A DNA stretch of 52,032 bases from CAG-390 sp045531455 (GTDB lineage: Bacteria; Bacillota; Clostridia; Oscillospirales; CAG-272). Location of the stretch: contig JAZSEA010000058.1 of NCBI GenBank assembly GCA_045531455.1, positions 1 to 52,032 on the forward strand, read 5' to 3'. Position 1 is the first letter of the stretch. Each line of letters starts with the position of its first letter. Both the position numbers and the translations under genes were made by a program. Below are positions 33,253 through 40,084 of the stretch, piece by piece. Below the pieces are notes generated by a model, which had not been told where the DNA came from, searched no databases, and saw nothing but the letters and a program-made list of their open reading frames with translations.

Positions 33253-33756
33253 ATGAAGGAAATAGATTTCTCTGCGTTCTTCAAGGAATACTACCCGCTT
33301 GTCAGGGCATATTGCATTGCCAGGTTTTGCATCGACGGATATGATGCCGACGATTTAGTTTCGCAGGCGTTCGTTGACCTGTGGGAACAGTGGGATAACT
33401 TCAAAGAATCATTGCCGCCATCAATTTATTCTTGGCTTTGCCTGCGGTCGAGGTCGCTCTTTATCGACGAATACCGCAAGCGAAAGCGAGCGCCCGATGA
33501 GGTGGAATACAATGAGGAATTGCACGGCATCCCCGATATCGACAGCGCGGTGGAGGACGAGTCATATCAAGCCTACGTAGCCGAGATACGCTCAAGGCTC
33601 GGCGAGCGCGAAAACGAGATCTTTACCGCGATTGTCGAAAAATCGCTCGGCATTGACAAAACGGCAGAAATGCTCGGAATGACTCGCTCGGGAACGCTGA
33701 CTGCTTGGTACCGATTGCGGACGAAGCTCGGCGAAATACTTAAAATTATTTTCTGA
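33253..33756 (+). CDS. ECF-type RNA polymerase sigma factor
   Basis: 167 residues with sigma region 2 (about 8-75: YYPLVRAYC, DADDLVSQAFVDLWEQW, SLFIDEYRKRKR) and region 4 (about 105-160, with ENEIFTAIVEKSLGIDKTAEMLGMTRSGTL as the helix-turn-helix, written here in family terms). It directs RNA polymerase to a small regulon, usually in response to an envelope signal. GGAGGAG precedes the ATG by seven bases. The next gene encodes a membrane protein whose short cytoplasmic N-terminus is placed like an anti-sigma domain, so the pair probably forms a signalling unit. Confidence 0.88.
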   Translation: MKEIDFSAFFKEYYPLVRAYCIARFCIDGYDADDLVSQAFVDLWEQWDNFKESLPPSIYSWLCLRSRSLFIDEYRKRKRAPDEVEYNEELHGIPDIDSAVEDESYQAYVAEIRSRLGERENEIFTAIVEKSLGIDKTAEMLGMTRSGTLTAWYRLRTKLGEILKIIF

Positions 33757-33845
33757 AAAATGAAAATTATCTTATGAAAATTCGTTTATATGCCGAAGGC
33801 AAAAGAGCCGGCCGGCAACACACATCGCCTTTGAAAGGAGCAAAA

Positions 33846-35594
33846 ATGAAAAACTTAAAAGATAAAAGTGAAAAACTTCTGCTCGGTAAGATCATTGAAG
33901 CCGAAGTCGATACGGGTAATCCCGATATGAAGCTGGTCCGCGAATGCACGGAAAAAATCGAAGCCACCTCGGGAAAGCTCACAGAGTCCGAGATAAATGC
34001 AAAACTTGCATCGATCACAGGAATAAAAACAACGCATAAAACACGAACAAGATTAAGAAATCGCAAGCCATGGGTATCCCTGGTAGCCGCCTCTCTTGCC
34101 GTAGTTATGGTAACCGCGGCAGCAGCAAGCTCAACTTTATGGGGCTGGCTGACTTTCCCCTTTACACGTGATTCTGGACAGCTCACCGAGGTTCCCGAGG
34201 GCTACGTCGGAATATATACGGAAGCCGACCTCGATCTCATTCGCAACGACCCCGACGGCAACTTCATCCTGATGGAAGACATTGACCTCGGCGGCAAGGA
34301 ACACACCCCCATCGGCGACCACCTCAATCCCTTTGACGGCAAGTTCAACGGCAACGGACACGTCATTTCAAATTTCAAGATAACCGCCTCGGGCGCGGCG
34401 ATTTGGGAGTCAGTGAGCGAGGGGGAGTTGCAGGCGAGATATGACGCGCAGCAAAAGAAACTGAGCGGCGGTCAATATATGATCGACGTATTCAATCTTC
34501 CTGCATATTCGATATTTGGTATTGATGGAAGATTTGACGAGTATCACTATGATATGACGTCCGAAAAATACGATATGCAGTATATTTCCGCAGTCGGATT
34601 CTTCGGCAATGCGGGTAATGCAACAATAACGGGACTTGGTGTTGAACACGCAACAGTTACCGTAACCGATGCGGATTATTCGGCAGTCGGTGTTATAGCT
34701 GGCAGAGCAGGCTATTTGAGTGCTTGTTACGTTAAGGACTCTACTGTTACAATAGGCGCTAATACAGCCGATGTTGAAGCATACGCTAACGGCAGAAAAA
34801 TGGATATATTTGAATATATGACGGAAAGATCTACGCTGGCGATTAGTGACTGTGAACGAGTTTACAGTGTTTCTGTCGGACTTCTTGTTGGAGAAGTATT
34901 TGCTATAGATAGCTGTTATACAGAAGGTGTTCTGAATGCCTCGGGCAATGGAAGTGATAATATTGATTATTCCACACTCTCTGTGGGTAGCCTTGCGGGC
35001 TATGGCGGCTCTGCGGTAAGCTCGTATACAACAGCTACCGTAAATATTGAAGGCAATGTGTTCAGAAGCGATGGAATGCTTGGAAAAACATGTCTTACTC
35101 CTTTGATTGTTCCGACTCTCGTTTTTGAATCGCTTGTAAACGACTGTATGTCCGGCGGATATTACTACTTTTATGATCCCCAAAAAAGGAATGACAAAGA
35201 TACCAGAGCAAGTTGGGATAAAACTCTGTTTTGCGCTCATTATGGTCACGCCAACGATGTCGAGTTAATGACTAGCTTAAAGAATTATGCAAATATTGAG
35301 GAAATTGAATCTGCATTCTTTATCGACGGCGACGGTGTCCGTACTATGGAATCATTCTGTAAGGTACATTCCGGATTTACTCATTATCAAAGATTGCAAC
35401 TTATGGAGATAGTTGAAAGGCTCGGTGATATTGATACTATCGAACAGCTCTACAAAGACGCCGGAATGCGTGTAGGCACCATCTGCTGCTACACTCCTTC
35501 GGGCAAGGAAAATGTGAAATACTACGAGGGCTTTGATTTTACCGACGTCTGGACGATGAAGGACGGAATGCCCGCGCTCAGGATATTTCAATAA
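33846..35594 (+). CDS. membrane protein with cytoplasmic N-terminus and GLUG-like ectodomain, probable ECF partner
   Basis: 582 residues. A charged cytoplasmic region (about 1-63), one transmembrane helix (about 66-88, SLVAASLAVVMVTAAAAS) and a large outer domain. The outer domain begins with the module GIYTEADLDLI, LMEDIDLGG and FDGKFNGNGHVISNF, the usual start of beta-helical GLUG-motif surface proteins. Later turns include VGFFGNAGNATITGL and VGSLAGYGGSAVSSY. AAAGGAG lies before ATG 33846; an earlier ATG at 33774 has no site. The N-terminus shows no clear anti-sigma motif, so that role rests on gene order. The middle (about 34480-35330) is visibly more A/T-rich than both ends. Confidence 0.78.
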   Translation: MKNLKDKSEKLLLGKIIEAEVDTGNPDMKLVRECTEKIEATSGKLTESEINAKLASITGIKTTHKTRTRLRNRKPWVSLVAASLAVVMVTAAAASSTLWGWLTFPFTRDSGQLTEVPEGYVGIYTEADLDLIRNDPDGNFILMEDIDLGGKEHTPIGDHLNPFDGKFNGNGHVISNFKITASGAAIWESVSEGELQARYDAQQKKLSGGQYMIDVFNLPAYSIFGIDGRFDEYHYDMTSEKYDMQYISAVGFFGNAGNATITGLGVEHATVTVTDADYSAVGVIAGRAGYLSACYVKDSTVTIGANTADVEAYANGRKMDIFEYMTERSTLAISDCERVYSVSVGLLVGEVFAIDSCYTEGVLNASGNGSDNIDYSTLSVGSLAGYGGSAVSSYTTATVNIEGNVFRSDGMLGKTCLTPLIVPTLVFESLVNDCMSGGYYYFYDPQKRNDKDTRASWDKTLFCAHYGHANDVELMTSLKNYANIEEIESAFFIDGDGVRTMESFCKVHSGFTHYQRLQLMEIVERLGDIDTIEQLYKDAGMRVGTICCYTPSGKENVKYYEGFDFTDVWTMKDGMPALRIFQ

Positions 35595-35606
35595 GGAGGA
35601 ATGCTT

Positions 35607-35747
35607 ATGATCACGGCAATTATATCTGCTGTAATTTCAATCATTCTCGGCGTCATTGCCGAAGCCTTGGTTGAAGGACTCGGCGCAATTGTGTGCTCAG
35701 CCGCAATGGGCGCGGTTATCATCGCACTCATAGAGCAGAAGAAATAA
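35607..35747 (+). CDS. 46-residue hydrophobic peptide after the ECF partner gene
   Basis: A short reading frame 12 bases after the preceding stop, with AGGAGG (35594-35599) seven bases before the ATG at 35607. It encodes MITAIISAVISIILGVIAEA followed by more small and hydrophobic residues, ending IALIEQKK. It looks like one or two membrane helices with a basic tail. An ATG at 35601 is too close to the Shine-Dalgarno sequence. A terminator follows at once, so it is the third gene of the ECF operon. The function is unknown; a small membrane regulator or a toxin-like peptide are possibilities. Confidence 0.7.
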   Translation: MITAIISAVISIILGVIAEALVEGLGAIVCSAAMGAVIIALIEQKK

Positions 35748-35758
35748 ACTCATAACAT

Positions 35759-35785
35759 AAAACAGGGAGCATTGGCTTCCTGTTT
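35759..35785 (+). terminator. terminator of the ECF sigma operon
   Basis: AAAACAGG pairs with CCTGTTTT around a loop containing a further GAG/CTT pairing; T-rich sequence follows. Confidence 0.75.
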
Positions 35786-35818
35786 TGTCTTAATTTCTTG
35801 CATTTTTTTATAAAAAGC

Positions 35819-35847
35819 TTGACAACGGTGATATTAAGTGATATAAT
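35819..35847 (+). promoter_or_regulatory. consensus promoter of the lysine-riboswitch transporter operon
   Basis: TTGACA (35819-35824), a 17-bp spacer ending AGTGA, then TATAAT (35842-35847). The riboswitch starts about 25 bases after the expected transcription start. Confidence 0.8.
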
Positions 35848-35877
35848 AATTCAGAATTGAATAGTCGAATCAAAGAA

Positions 35878-36045
35878 TTGTTAGAGGCGCGGCTGTAAAT
35901 AGTAACCGCCGACTGATACCGGGATCGCGTATCGGCGGGGAAAGGTGCGGCTGCCGAAACGGAACTTCTGCCGGAGGAGCTTCGTTGGGGGATGCGAGAA
36001 TATCGTATCAACTGTCACAGTGATTTATTGTGGAGTGCTACATGT
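35878..36045 (+). ncRNA. lysine riboswitch (L-box) aptamer
   Basis: The conserved L-box elements occur in order: TTAGAGGCGCGG (35881-35892), AGTA (35901-35904), the GGGGAAAGGTGCGGCTGCCG core (35937-35956) followed by AAACGG, and the 3' elements ACTGTCAC (36011-36018) and GTGGAGTGCTAC (36030-36041). With the stems between them these match the five-helix lysine aptamer. A terminator hairpin follows at 36079-36104. Together with the 400-bp gap before the coding region this supports control of the downstream importer by lysine: high lysine should stop transcription. The exact P1 boundaries are uncertain. Confidence 0.88.
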
Positions 36046-36078
36046 TCGATTGTATTTATCCGTATGGATATATATGGC

Positions 36079-36104
36079 GGTCGGAGCACTTGCTTCGGCC
36101 TTTT
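36079..36104 (+). terminator. riboswitch-controlled terminator
   Basis: GGTCGGAGC (36079-36087) pairs with GCTTCGGCC (36092-36100) with two G-U wobbles around ACTT, followed by TTTT. It lies 34 bases after the lysine aptamer and 44 bases before the substrate-binding protein gene. Confidence 0.75.
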
Positions 36105-36147
36105 CAATATAAAAAATAATTCACTTCATTATAAGGAGAAAAAGAAA

Positions 36148-37020
36148 ATGAAAAAACTCACAGCAATCATCCTCTCGCTCGTGCTTCTTTGCACGGCACT
36201 CACCGCTTGCTCTTCCAGAGAGAAGACAGACATCAGCACAGCTAAGAATATTTCCGAGCTCAAGGGTGCGATCATCGCGGCTCAGACCGGAACCTTCCAT
36301 CTCGACGCTCTCGCTCAGATCGAAGGCATCACAGTTCAGGAATACCCCGATTTTATCGGTCTTCTCACGGCTCTTAAGTCGGGCGCTATCGACGGCTACG
36401 TTGCAGAGGAGCCCACAGCGATCTCCAATTGCACTCCCGACAGCGGACTCGCATACCTCCCCTTCGTAAACAATGACACAGGCTTTACCGCCACCGACGC
36501 TCAGACAGGTATCGCAGTTGCGTTCAAGACCGGCTCCGAGATGGTTGCAAAGGTAAATCCCATTATCGCAGGTATCTCCGCAGAGACCCGCACCAATCTT
36601 ATGAAGCAGATGTGCACTCTCGCTGACGATAAGACCGCCGATATCGGAACTCTCGCTCTCTCGTCTTCCAAGACCGATACGTCCGCAGGCACTCTCAAGA
36701 TCGCTATGGAGTGCGCTTATGAGCCCTTTAACTGGACGCAGACCAATGATGCCAACGGCGCGGTTCCGATCAGCAACGTCGAAGGAATGTATGCAAACGG
36801 CTATGACGTTCAGGTAGCAAAGTACATCGCCGCAGAGCTCGGTATGGCTCTTGAGATCCATTCCCTTGAGTGGGATGCTCTTATCCCCGCGGTTCAGGCA
36901 GGCACAGTTGACGGCATCATCGCAGGTATGAGCCCCACAGCTGAGAGAGAAGAAGAGGTTGACTTCACCGAGTGCTACTACAATTCCAACCTCGTAATCA
37001 TCTATAAGATCCAGAAGTAA
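36148..37020 (+). CDS. amino-acid (probably lysine) ABC importer substrate-binding lipoprotein with swapped lobes
   Basis: 290 residues. Lipoprotein signal with lipobox LTAC (Cys21). The family SBP_bac_3 normally begins with a lobe of the type KIAMECAYEPFNW and ends with a lobe beginning SLKGKKVGVQTGT. Here the order is reversed. Residues 35-157 (ISELKGAIIAAQTGTF, ALKSGAIDGYVAEEP, GIAVAFKTGSEMVAKVNPII) match the usual second half, and residues 182-290 (LKIAMECAYEPFNW, GYDVQVAKYIAAELG, SPTAEREEEVDFTECYYNS) match the usual first half. A linker, 158-181, joins them. The ligand-pocket Tyr191, Arg267 and an acidic residue at 87-88 are all kept. AAGGAGAA precedes the ATG, and the permease start shares one base with its stop. 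The lysine riboswitch upstream implies lysine or a related diamino acid as ligand. Confidence 0.9.
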   Translation: MKKLTAIILSLVLLCTALTACSSREKTDISTAKNISELKGAIIAAQTGTFHLDALAQIEGITVQEYPDFIGLLTALKSGAIDGYVAEEPTAISNCTPDSGLAYLPFVNNDTGFTATDAQTGIAVAFKTGSEMVAKVNPIIAGISAETRTNLMKQMCTLADDKTADIGTLALSSSKTDTSAGTLKIAMECAYEPFNWTQTNDANGAVPISNVEGMYANGYDVQVAKYIAAELGMALEIHSLEWDALIPAVQAGTVDGIIAGMSPTAEREEEVDFTECYYNSNLVIIYKIQK

Positions 37021-37787
37021 TGACGTTCTTTATTCAGATTTGGGAGATATTGAAGGAGTTTTATCCTTTCCTTCTCAAAGGTATAGGAATGACCCTTCTG
37101 ATCTCCCTGATCGGTACTGTTGCCGGTCTCGTTATCGGTCTTCTGACCGGTATTATCAGAACCACTCCCTTTTCCAAAAATAAGCTCCTCCGCATTATCC
37201 ATAAGATAATAAACGGAATAATTGCGGTTTATATTGAGATCTTCCGCGGTACTCCTATGATGGTTCAGGCGATGGTCATTTTCTGGGGCTATGCGTTTTT
37301 GAACGACGGACAGACCCTCCCCCTCGTTCCCGCGGGTATCTTTATCGTTTCGATCAATACCGGCGCATATATGGCGGAGATCGTCCGCGGAGGTATCATA
37401 TCGATCGACAAGGGACAGTTTGAGGGCGCGTATTCCGTCGGAATGACCCATTGGCAGGCAATGCTTTACGTCGTTGTTCCGCAGGTAATGCGCAACATCC
37501 TTCCCTCTGTCAGCAACGAGTTTGTTATCAACATCAAGGATACCTCGGTGCTTAACGTAATCGGCGTTGCCGAGCTCTATTTCATGGCGGGTAAGATCAT
37601 ATACATCAATCTTGAAATATTCCAGACCTACACTATCGTCTGCGTGCTCTATTTCATTATGACCTTCTCGGTAACAAGGATCCTCCGCCTCTGCGAAAAG
37701 AAGCTGAACGGCAATGAGAATTACACCATCTGTGGCTCGCAGTCGGATCCCGCGGCTGAGATTCACGTAAAGGAGGAAGTGAAATGA
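37020..37787 (+). CDS. amino-acid ABC importer permease (HisM/GlnP type)
   Basis: 255 residues with five or so membrane helices. The family signature GTPMMVQAMVIFWGYAF and the EAA loop region EIVRGGIISIDKGQFEGAYSVGM followed by MTHWQAMLYVVVPQ (given in parts) contact the ATPase. It forms a homodimeric membrane channel for the importer. Its ATG shares one base with the binding-protein stop and its own stop overlaps the ATPase start by four bases (ATGA), so all three are coupled and under the lysine riboswitch. Confidence 0.93.
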   Translation: MTFFIQIWEILKEFYPFLLKGIGMTLLISLIGTVAGLVIGLLTGIIRTTPFSKNKLLRIIHKIINGIIAVYIEIFRGTPMMVQAMVIFWGYAFLNDGQTLPLVPAGIFIVSINTGAYMAEIVRGGIISIDKGQFEGAYSVGMTHWQAMLYVVVPQVMRNILPSVSNEFVINIKDTSVLNVIGVAELYFMAGKIIYINLEIFQTYTIVCVLYFIMTFSVTRILRLCEKKLNGNENYTICGSQSDPAAEIHVKEEVK

Positions 37788-38512
37788 AAGAGATAGTTCT
37801 TGAACATCTTGAAAAAAGCTTCGGAGACCATAAGGTCCTCCTTGACGTAAATCTTACCGTCGATAAGGGCGAGGTCATCAGCGTCATCGGCTCTTCGGGC
37901 TCGGGTAAGAGCACTATGCTCCGTTGCATCAATCTCCTCGAGGAGCCCACGGGCGGAGTTATCAAATATAAGGATCAGGATATTCTCACTCTCAATCTGT
38001 CGAAATACCGCGCCGAGGTCGGAATGGTATTCCAGCAGTTCAATCTTTTCGATAATATGACCGCACTTGAAAACTGCGTAATGCCGCAGATGAAGGTGCT
38101 GAAGAGAAAGAGAGACGAGGCAGAGAAGATCGCGAGAGAGTTTATCGAAAAGGTCGGAATGACCGCGTTCGTCAATGCGCGTCCGAAGCAGCTTTCGGGC
38201 GGACAGAAGCAGAGAATAGCGATCGCACGCGCGCTTTCGATGAATCCCGAGGTCATACTCTTTGACGAGCCCACCTCCGCGCTCGACCCCGAAATGGTCG
38301 GCGAGGTACTCGACGTTATCAAGAGCCTTGCAAAATCGGGACTCACGATGATCGTCGTGACCCACGAGATGGCGTTCGCGCGCGAGGTCTCGGACAGAGT
38401 CATCTTTATGGACGGCGGTGTCGTCCTCGAGGAAGGTACTCCCGAGGAGCTCTTCGGAAATCCGAAGATGCCGAGAACAAGGGAGTTCTTGTCGAGATTC
38501 CTTAATGGCTAA
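37784..38512 (+). CDS. amino-acid ABC importer ATPase (HisP/GlnQ type)
   Basis: 242 residues. Walker A GSSGSGKSTMLRC, Q-loop in MVFQQFNLFDN, signature LSGGQKQRIAIARAL, Walker B VILFDEPTSALDPE with the catalytic Glu, and switch His in VVTHEMAFA. It powers uptake through the adjacent permease. All ATPase motifs are canonical, so the importer should be active even though its binding protein has rearranged lobes. GGAGG lies within the end of the permease gene. An inverted repeat element begins three bases after its stop codon. Confidence 0.95.
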   Translation: MKEIVLEHLEKSFGDHKVLLDVNLTVDKGEVISVIGSSGSGKSTMLRCINLLEEPTGGVIKYKDQDILTLNLSKYRAEVGMVFQQFNLFDNMTALENCVMPQMKVLKRKRDEAEKIAREFIEKVGMTAFVNARPKQLSGGQKQRIAIARALSMNPEVILFDEPTSALDPEMVGEVLDVIKSLAKSGLTMIVVTHEMAFAREVSDRVIFMDGGVVLEEGTPEELFGNPKMPRTREFLSRFLNG

Positions 38513-38514
38513 TG

Positions 38515-38775
38515 AGTGAACAGTGGTTAGTGGACAGTGGACAGAAAGATGCGAATTATAATTTAATTTGTACTTTTAATCTATTGTACTGACAAATAAT
38601 TTAATTATAAAGAATTATCTCGGATATTGAGAAGTTTAAGCTTCAAAATATCCGAGATTTTCTTTTCACCATATTTTATGATATTCAATTACCTTGCGAA
38701 GTTATTGGCGCACCAAACAAAATTATAGCTCAAACTCGCATCTTTCTGTTCACTGTCCACTGACCACTGTTCACT
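38515..38775. repeat. 261-bp element with 40-bp terminal inverted repeats
   Basis: The 40 bases at 38515-38554 and the reverse complement of 38736-38775 agree at 38 of 40 positions. The arms consist of AGTGGAC/AGTGAAC/AGTGGTT units of about 7-8 nt followed by AGAAAGATGCGA. The A/T-rich interior holds a terminator hairpin. The element exactly fills the space between the ATPase stop codon and the stop codon of the convergent repressor gene. No reading frame of note lies inside and no target duplication is visible. It looks like a non-autonomous MITE-type element. Confidence 0.75.
38617..38666 (+). terminator. terminator inside the inverted repeat element
   Basis: ATCTCGGATATT (38617-38628) pairs with AATATCCGAGAT (38647-38658), with an inner GAAG/CTTC pair, followed by TTTTCTTTT. 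It would end the amino-acid importer transcript. Confidence 0.8.
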
Positions 38776-38787
38776 GGGCCTGAGCAC

Positions 38788-39603
38788 TTATCTTTTTCTC
38801 AGTCTTCCCAAAACCTTACCTATGCAGGAGACGTTTTCAAAATCCTTGAGCATAATCCTGCCGTAATCGGGATTGAGAGAGATGAGACAGTCGCCGCCGT
38901 AGACCTTGAAGTAGCCCGCGCCGTCAAGCACGAAGATACCGGACTCGCCTACCTCGACACCCTCTGCGTTCTGAACGAGAAGAACGTCGCCGTCGTGGTA
39001 TTTCGGCTCCATACTGTTTCCGCTAATACGGAGAGCAAAATCCGCGCCCGCGGTAGCTTCGCTGACCGTGATGCTTACGCTTTCAGCTGCGTCGCCGTCA
39101 AGATATTCGCCGATGCCCGCGGAGACGGGAAGATCGTAGAGCGGGATAGAACGCTTGGTGACTCTGCCCGCGCCGCTGTTTTTGTATCTGTTTGCAATGG
39201 GGGCGGTGACAACGGGAGTGGTCTCTCTTGAGAAGACAGGAGTGGTAACAACTGCGGGATGCTCCTCGCTCGAAACACGTTCGCGCTCCTTGCCGGCAAT
39301 GAGCATCAGAAGCTCCTTGCCGTGATTGTCAAGACGGCGATATTCCTCGATCAGCCTGATCTCGTTTCCGTCAAGAGTAAAGTTGTTCGTGTTCTCGGGA
39401 ATTCCGCTTACGATGTAATCAAGCGAGCATTCAAGTGCCTCGCAAATCGCGATCATATTCGAAAGCTTGACCGAATCCGAGAGACCCGCAAGCAGCTTCG
39501 AGAGCGTTCCGAGCGGAATTCCCGAAAGACGCGCGAGCTCTTCGTTTGTTATCTTCTTCTCATTCTTGATCTGCTTTATTCTTTCAATGTATTCAAAACC
39601 CAT
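38788..39603 (-). CDS. XRE-type repressor with LexA-like S24 peptidase domain
   Basis: 271 residues. The helix-turn-helix domain (about 5-65, NEELARLSGIPLGTLSKLL) is joined by a linker to an S24 domain (about 155-271). The self-cleavage site is probably Ala162-Gly163 (PVSAGIGEY), the catalytic Ser is Ser197 in SGNSMEP and the Lys is Lys233 in AGYFKVY. Such proteins repress until RecA-stimulated or other stress-induced cleavage. The ATG at 39603 has AAGGGG eight bases upstream and gives the family's usual N-terminus; a longer in-frame reading crosses the promoter. Two matching operators flank its own and the divergent promoter. Confidence 0.9.
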   Translation of the reverse strand: MGFEYIERIKQIKNEKKITNEELARLSGIPLGTLSKLLAGLSDSVKLSNMIAICEALECSLDYIVSGIPENTNNFTLDGNEIRLIEEYRRLDNHGKELLMLIAGKERERVSSEEHPAVVTTPVFSRETTPVVTAPIANRYKNSGAGRVTKRSIPLYDLPVSAGIGEYLDGDAAESVSITVSEATAGADFALRISGNSMEPKYHDGDVLLVQNAEGVEVGESGIFVLDGAGYFKVYGGDCLISLNPDYGRIMLKDFENVSCIGKVLGRLRKR

Positions 39604-39616
39604 TTTGAAACCCCTT

Positions 39617-39634
39617 AATTCCTTTGTTGGAATT
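39617..39634. promoter_or_regulatory. operator AATTCC-N6-GGAATT at the repressor promoter
   Basis: A perfect inverted repeat, AATTCC (39617-39622), six bases, GGAATT (39629-39634), touching the -10 box of the repressor gene and covering its transcription start. The same ATTCC-N6-GGAAT design occurs at 39744-39759. Confidence 0.75.
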
Positions 39635-39663
39635 ATTATATCACAAAAATTCCGATTTGTAAA
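39635..39663 (-). promoter_or_regulatory. promoter of the XRE-S24 repressor gene
   Basis: Minus strand: TTTACA (39663-39658), a 17-bp spacer ending TGTGA, TATAAT (39640-39635), directly followed by the operator. Confidence 0.7.
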
Positions 39664-39702
39664 TAGAAAAATAAAAAATTTTCCGAAAATGATAAAAATA
39701 TC

Positions 39703-39731
39703 TTGACAAACGCAATCGGATGTGGTATAAT
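39703..39731 (+). promoter_or_regulatory. consensus promoter of the small membrane protein gene
   Basis: TTGACA (39703-39708), a 17-bp spacer ending TGTGG, TATAAT (39726-39731); an operator follows at 39744. Confidence 0.75.
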
Positions 39732-39743
39732 AATGCCAGAAAG

Positions 39744-39759
39744 ATTCCAAAAACGGAAT
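39744..39759. promoter_or_regulatory. operator ATTCC-N6-GGAAT at the divergent promoter
   Basis: ATTCC (39744-39748), AAAAAC, GGAAT (39755-39759), about 6-20 bases after the expected transcription start of the small membrane protein gene. It has the same half-sites and spacing as the operator of the repressor gene. Confidence 0.75.
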
Positions 39760-39781
39760 TATTTATAATGAGAGGTACAAA

Positions 39782-40084
39782 ATGAATAAGTGCATCGATA
39801 GAAATTACAACTGCGGAATGAACAGAAATTCTTCCATATATAATGAAGCCTTCGGCGAGAAGCTGATCTCCTTCTTCTGCCTCGTTATCGCATTCTTTGA
39901 GGATAGAGTGGTTGACACGGTTTGCCGTATTCTTTGCGGCGCGGCTGTTGCGGTCGGCATCTTCTTCTACGTTTCGGCTGTAATGGCAGGCGCGCTCAGC
40001 ATCGCTTCGATCGCGGTATACGGCGCGTTGATAATAGCCGCTTCGGCATTCGTTTTCAGAACGGGCGCGGTCAAGCGTTCTTGA
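39782..40084 (+). CDS. small membrane protein, likely target of the adjacent repressor
   Basis: 100 residues. A polar N-terminus (about 1-25) is followed by hydrophobic segments (about 28-40 and 48-92) making two or three membrane helices, and the protein ends in a basic TGAVKRS tail. I recognise no family. GAGAGG precedes the ATG. It is divergent from an XRE-S24 repressor and carries the same operator, so it is probably induced when the repressor is cleaved. By analogy with small SOS-induced membrane proteins it might affect division or the envelope, but that is speculation. The last 14 bases overlap the convergent permease gene. Confidence 0.75.
   Translation: MNKCIDRNYNCGMNRNSSIYNEAFGEKLISFFCLVIAFFEDRVVDTVCRILCGAAVAVGIFFYVSAVMAGALSIASIAVYGALIIAASAFVFRTGAVKRS

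Noticed and set aside
35992..36147. In-frame upstream start for the binding protein
   Set aside because: It would begin inside the lysine aptamer and bury the lipoprotein signal behind 52 residues.
36148..37020. Reading the binding protein as two broken fragments or a frameshifted gene
   Set aside because: The frame is continuous, the lobes are nearly complete, pocket residues are kept, and start and stop are tightly coupled to signals on both sides.
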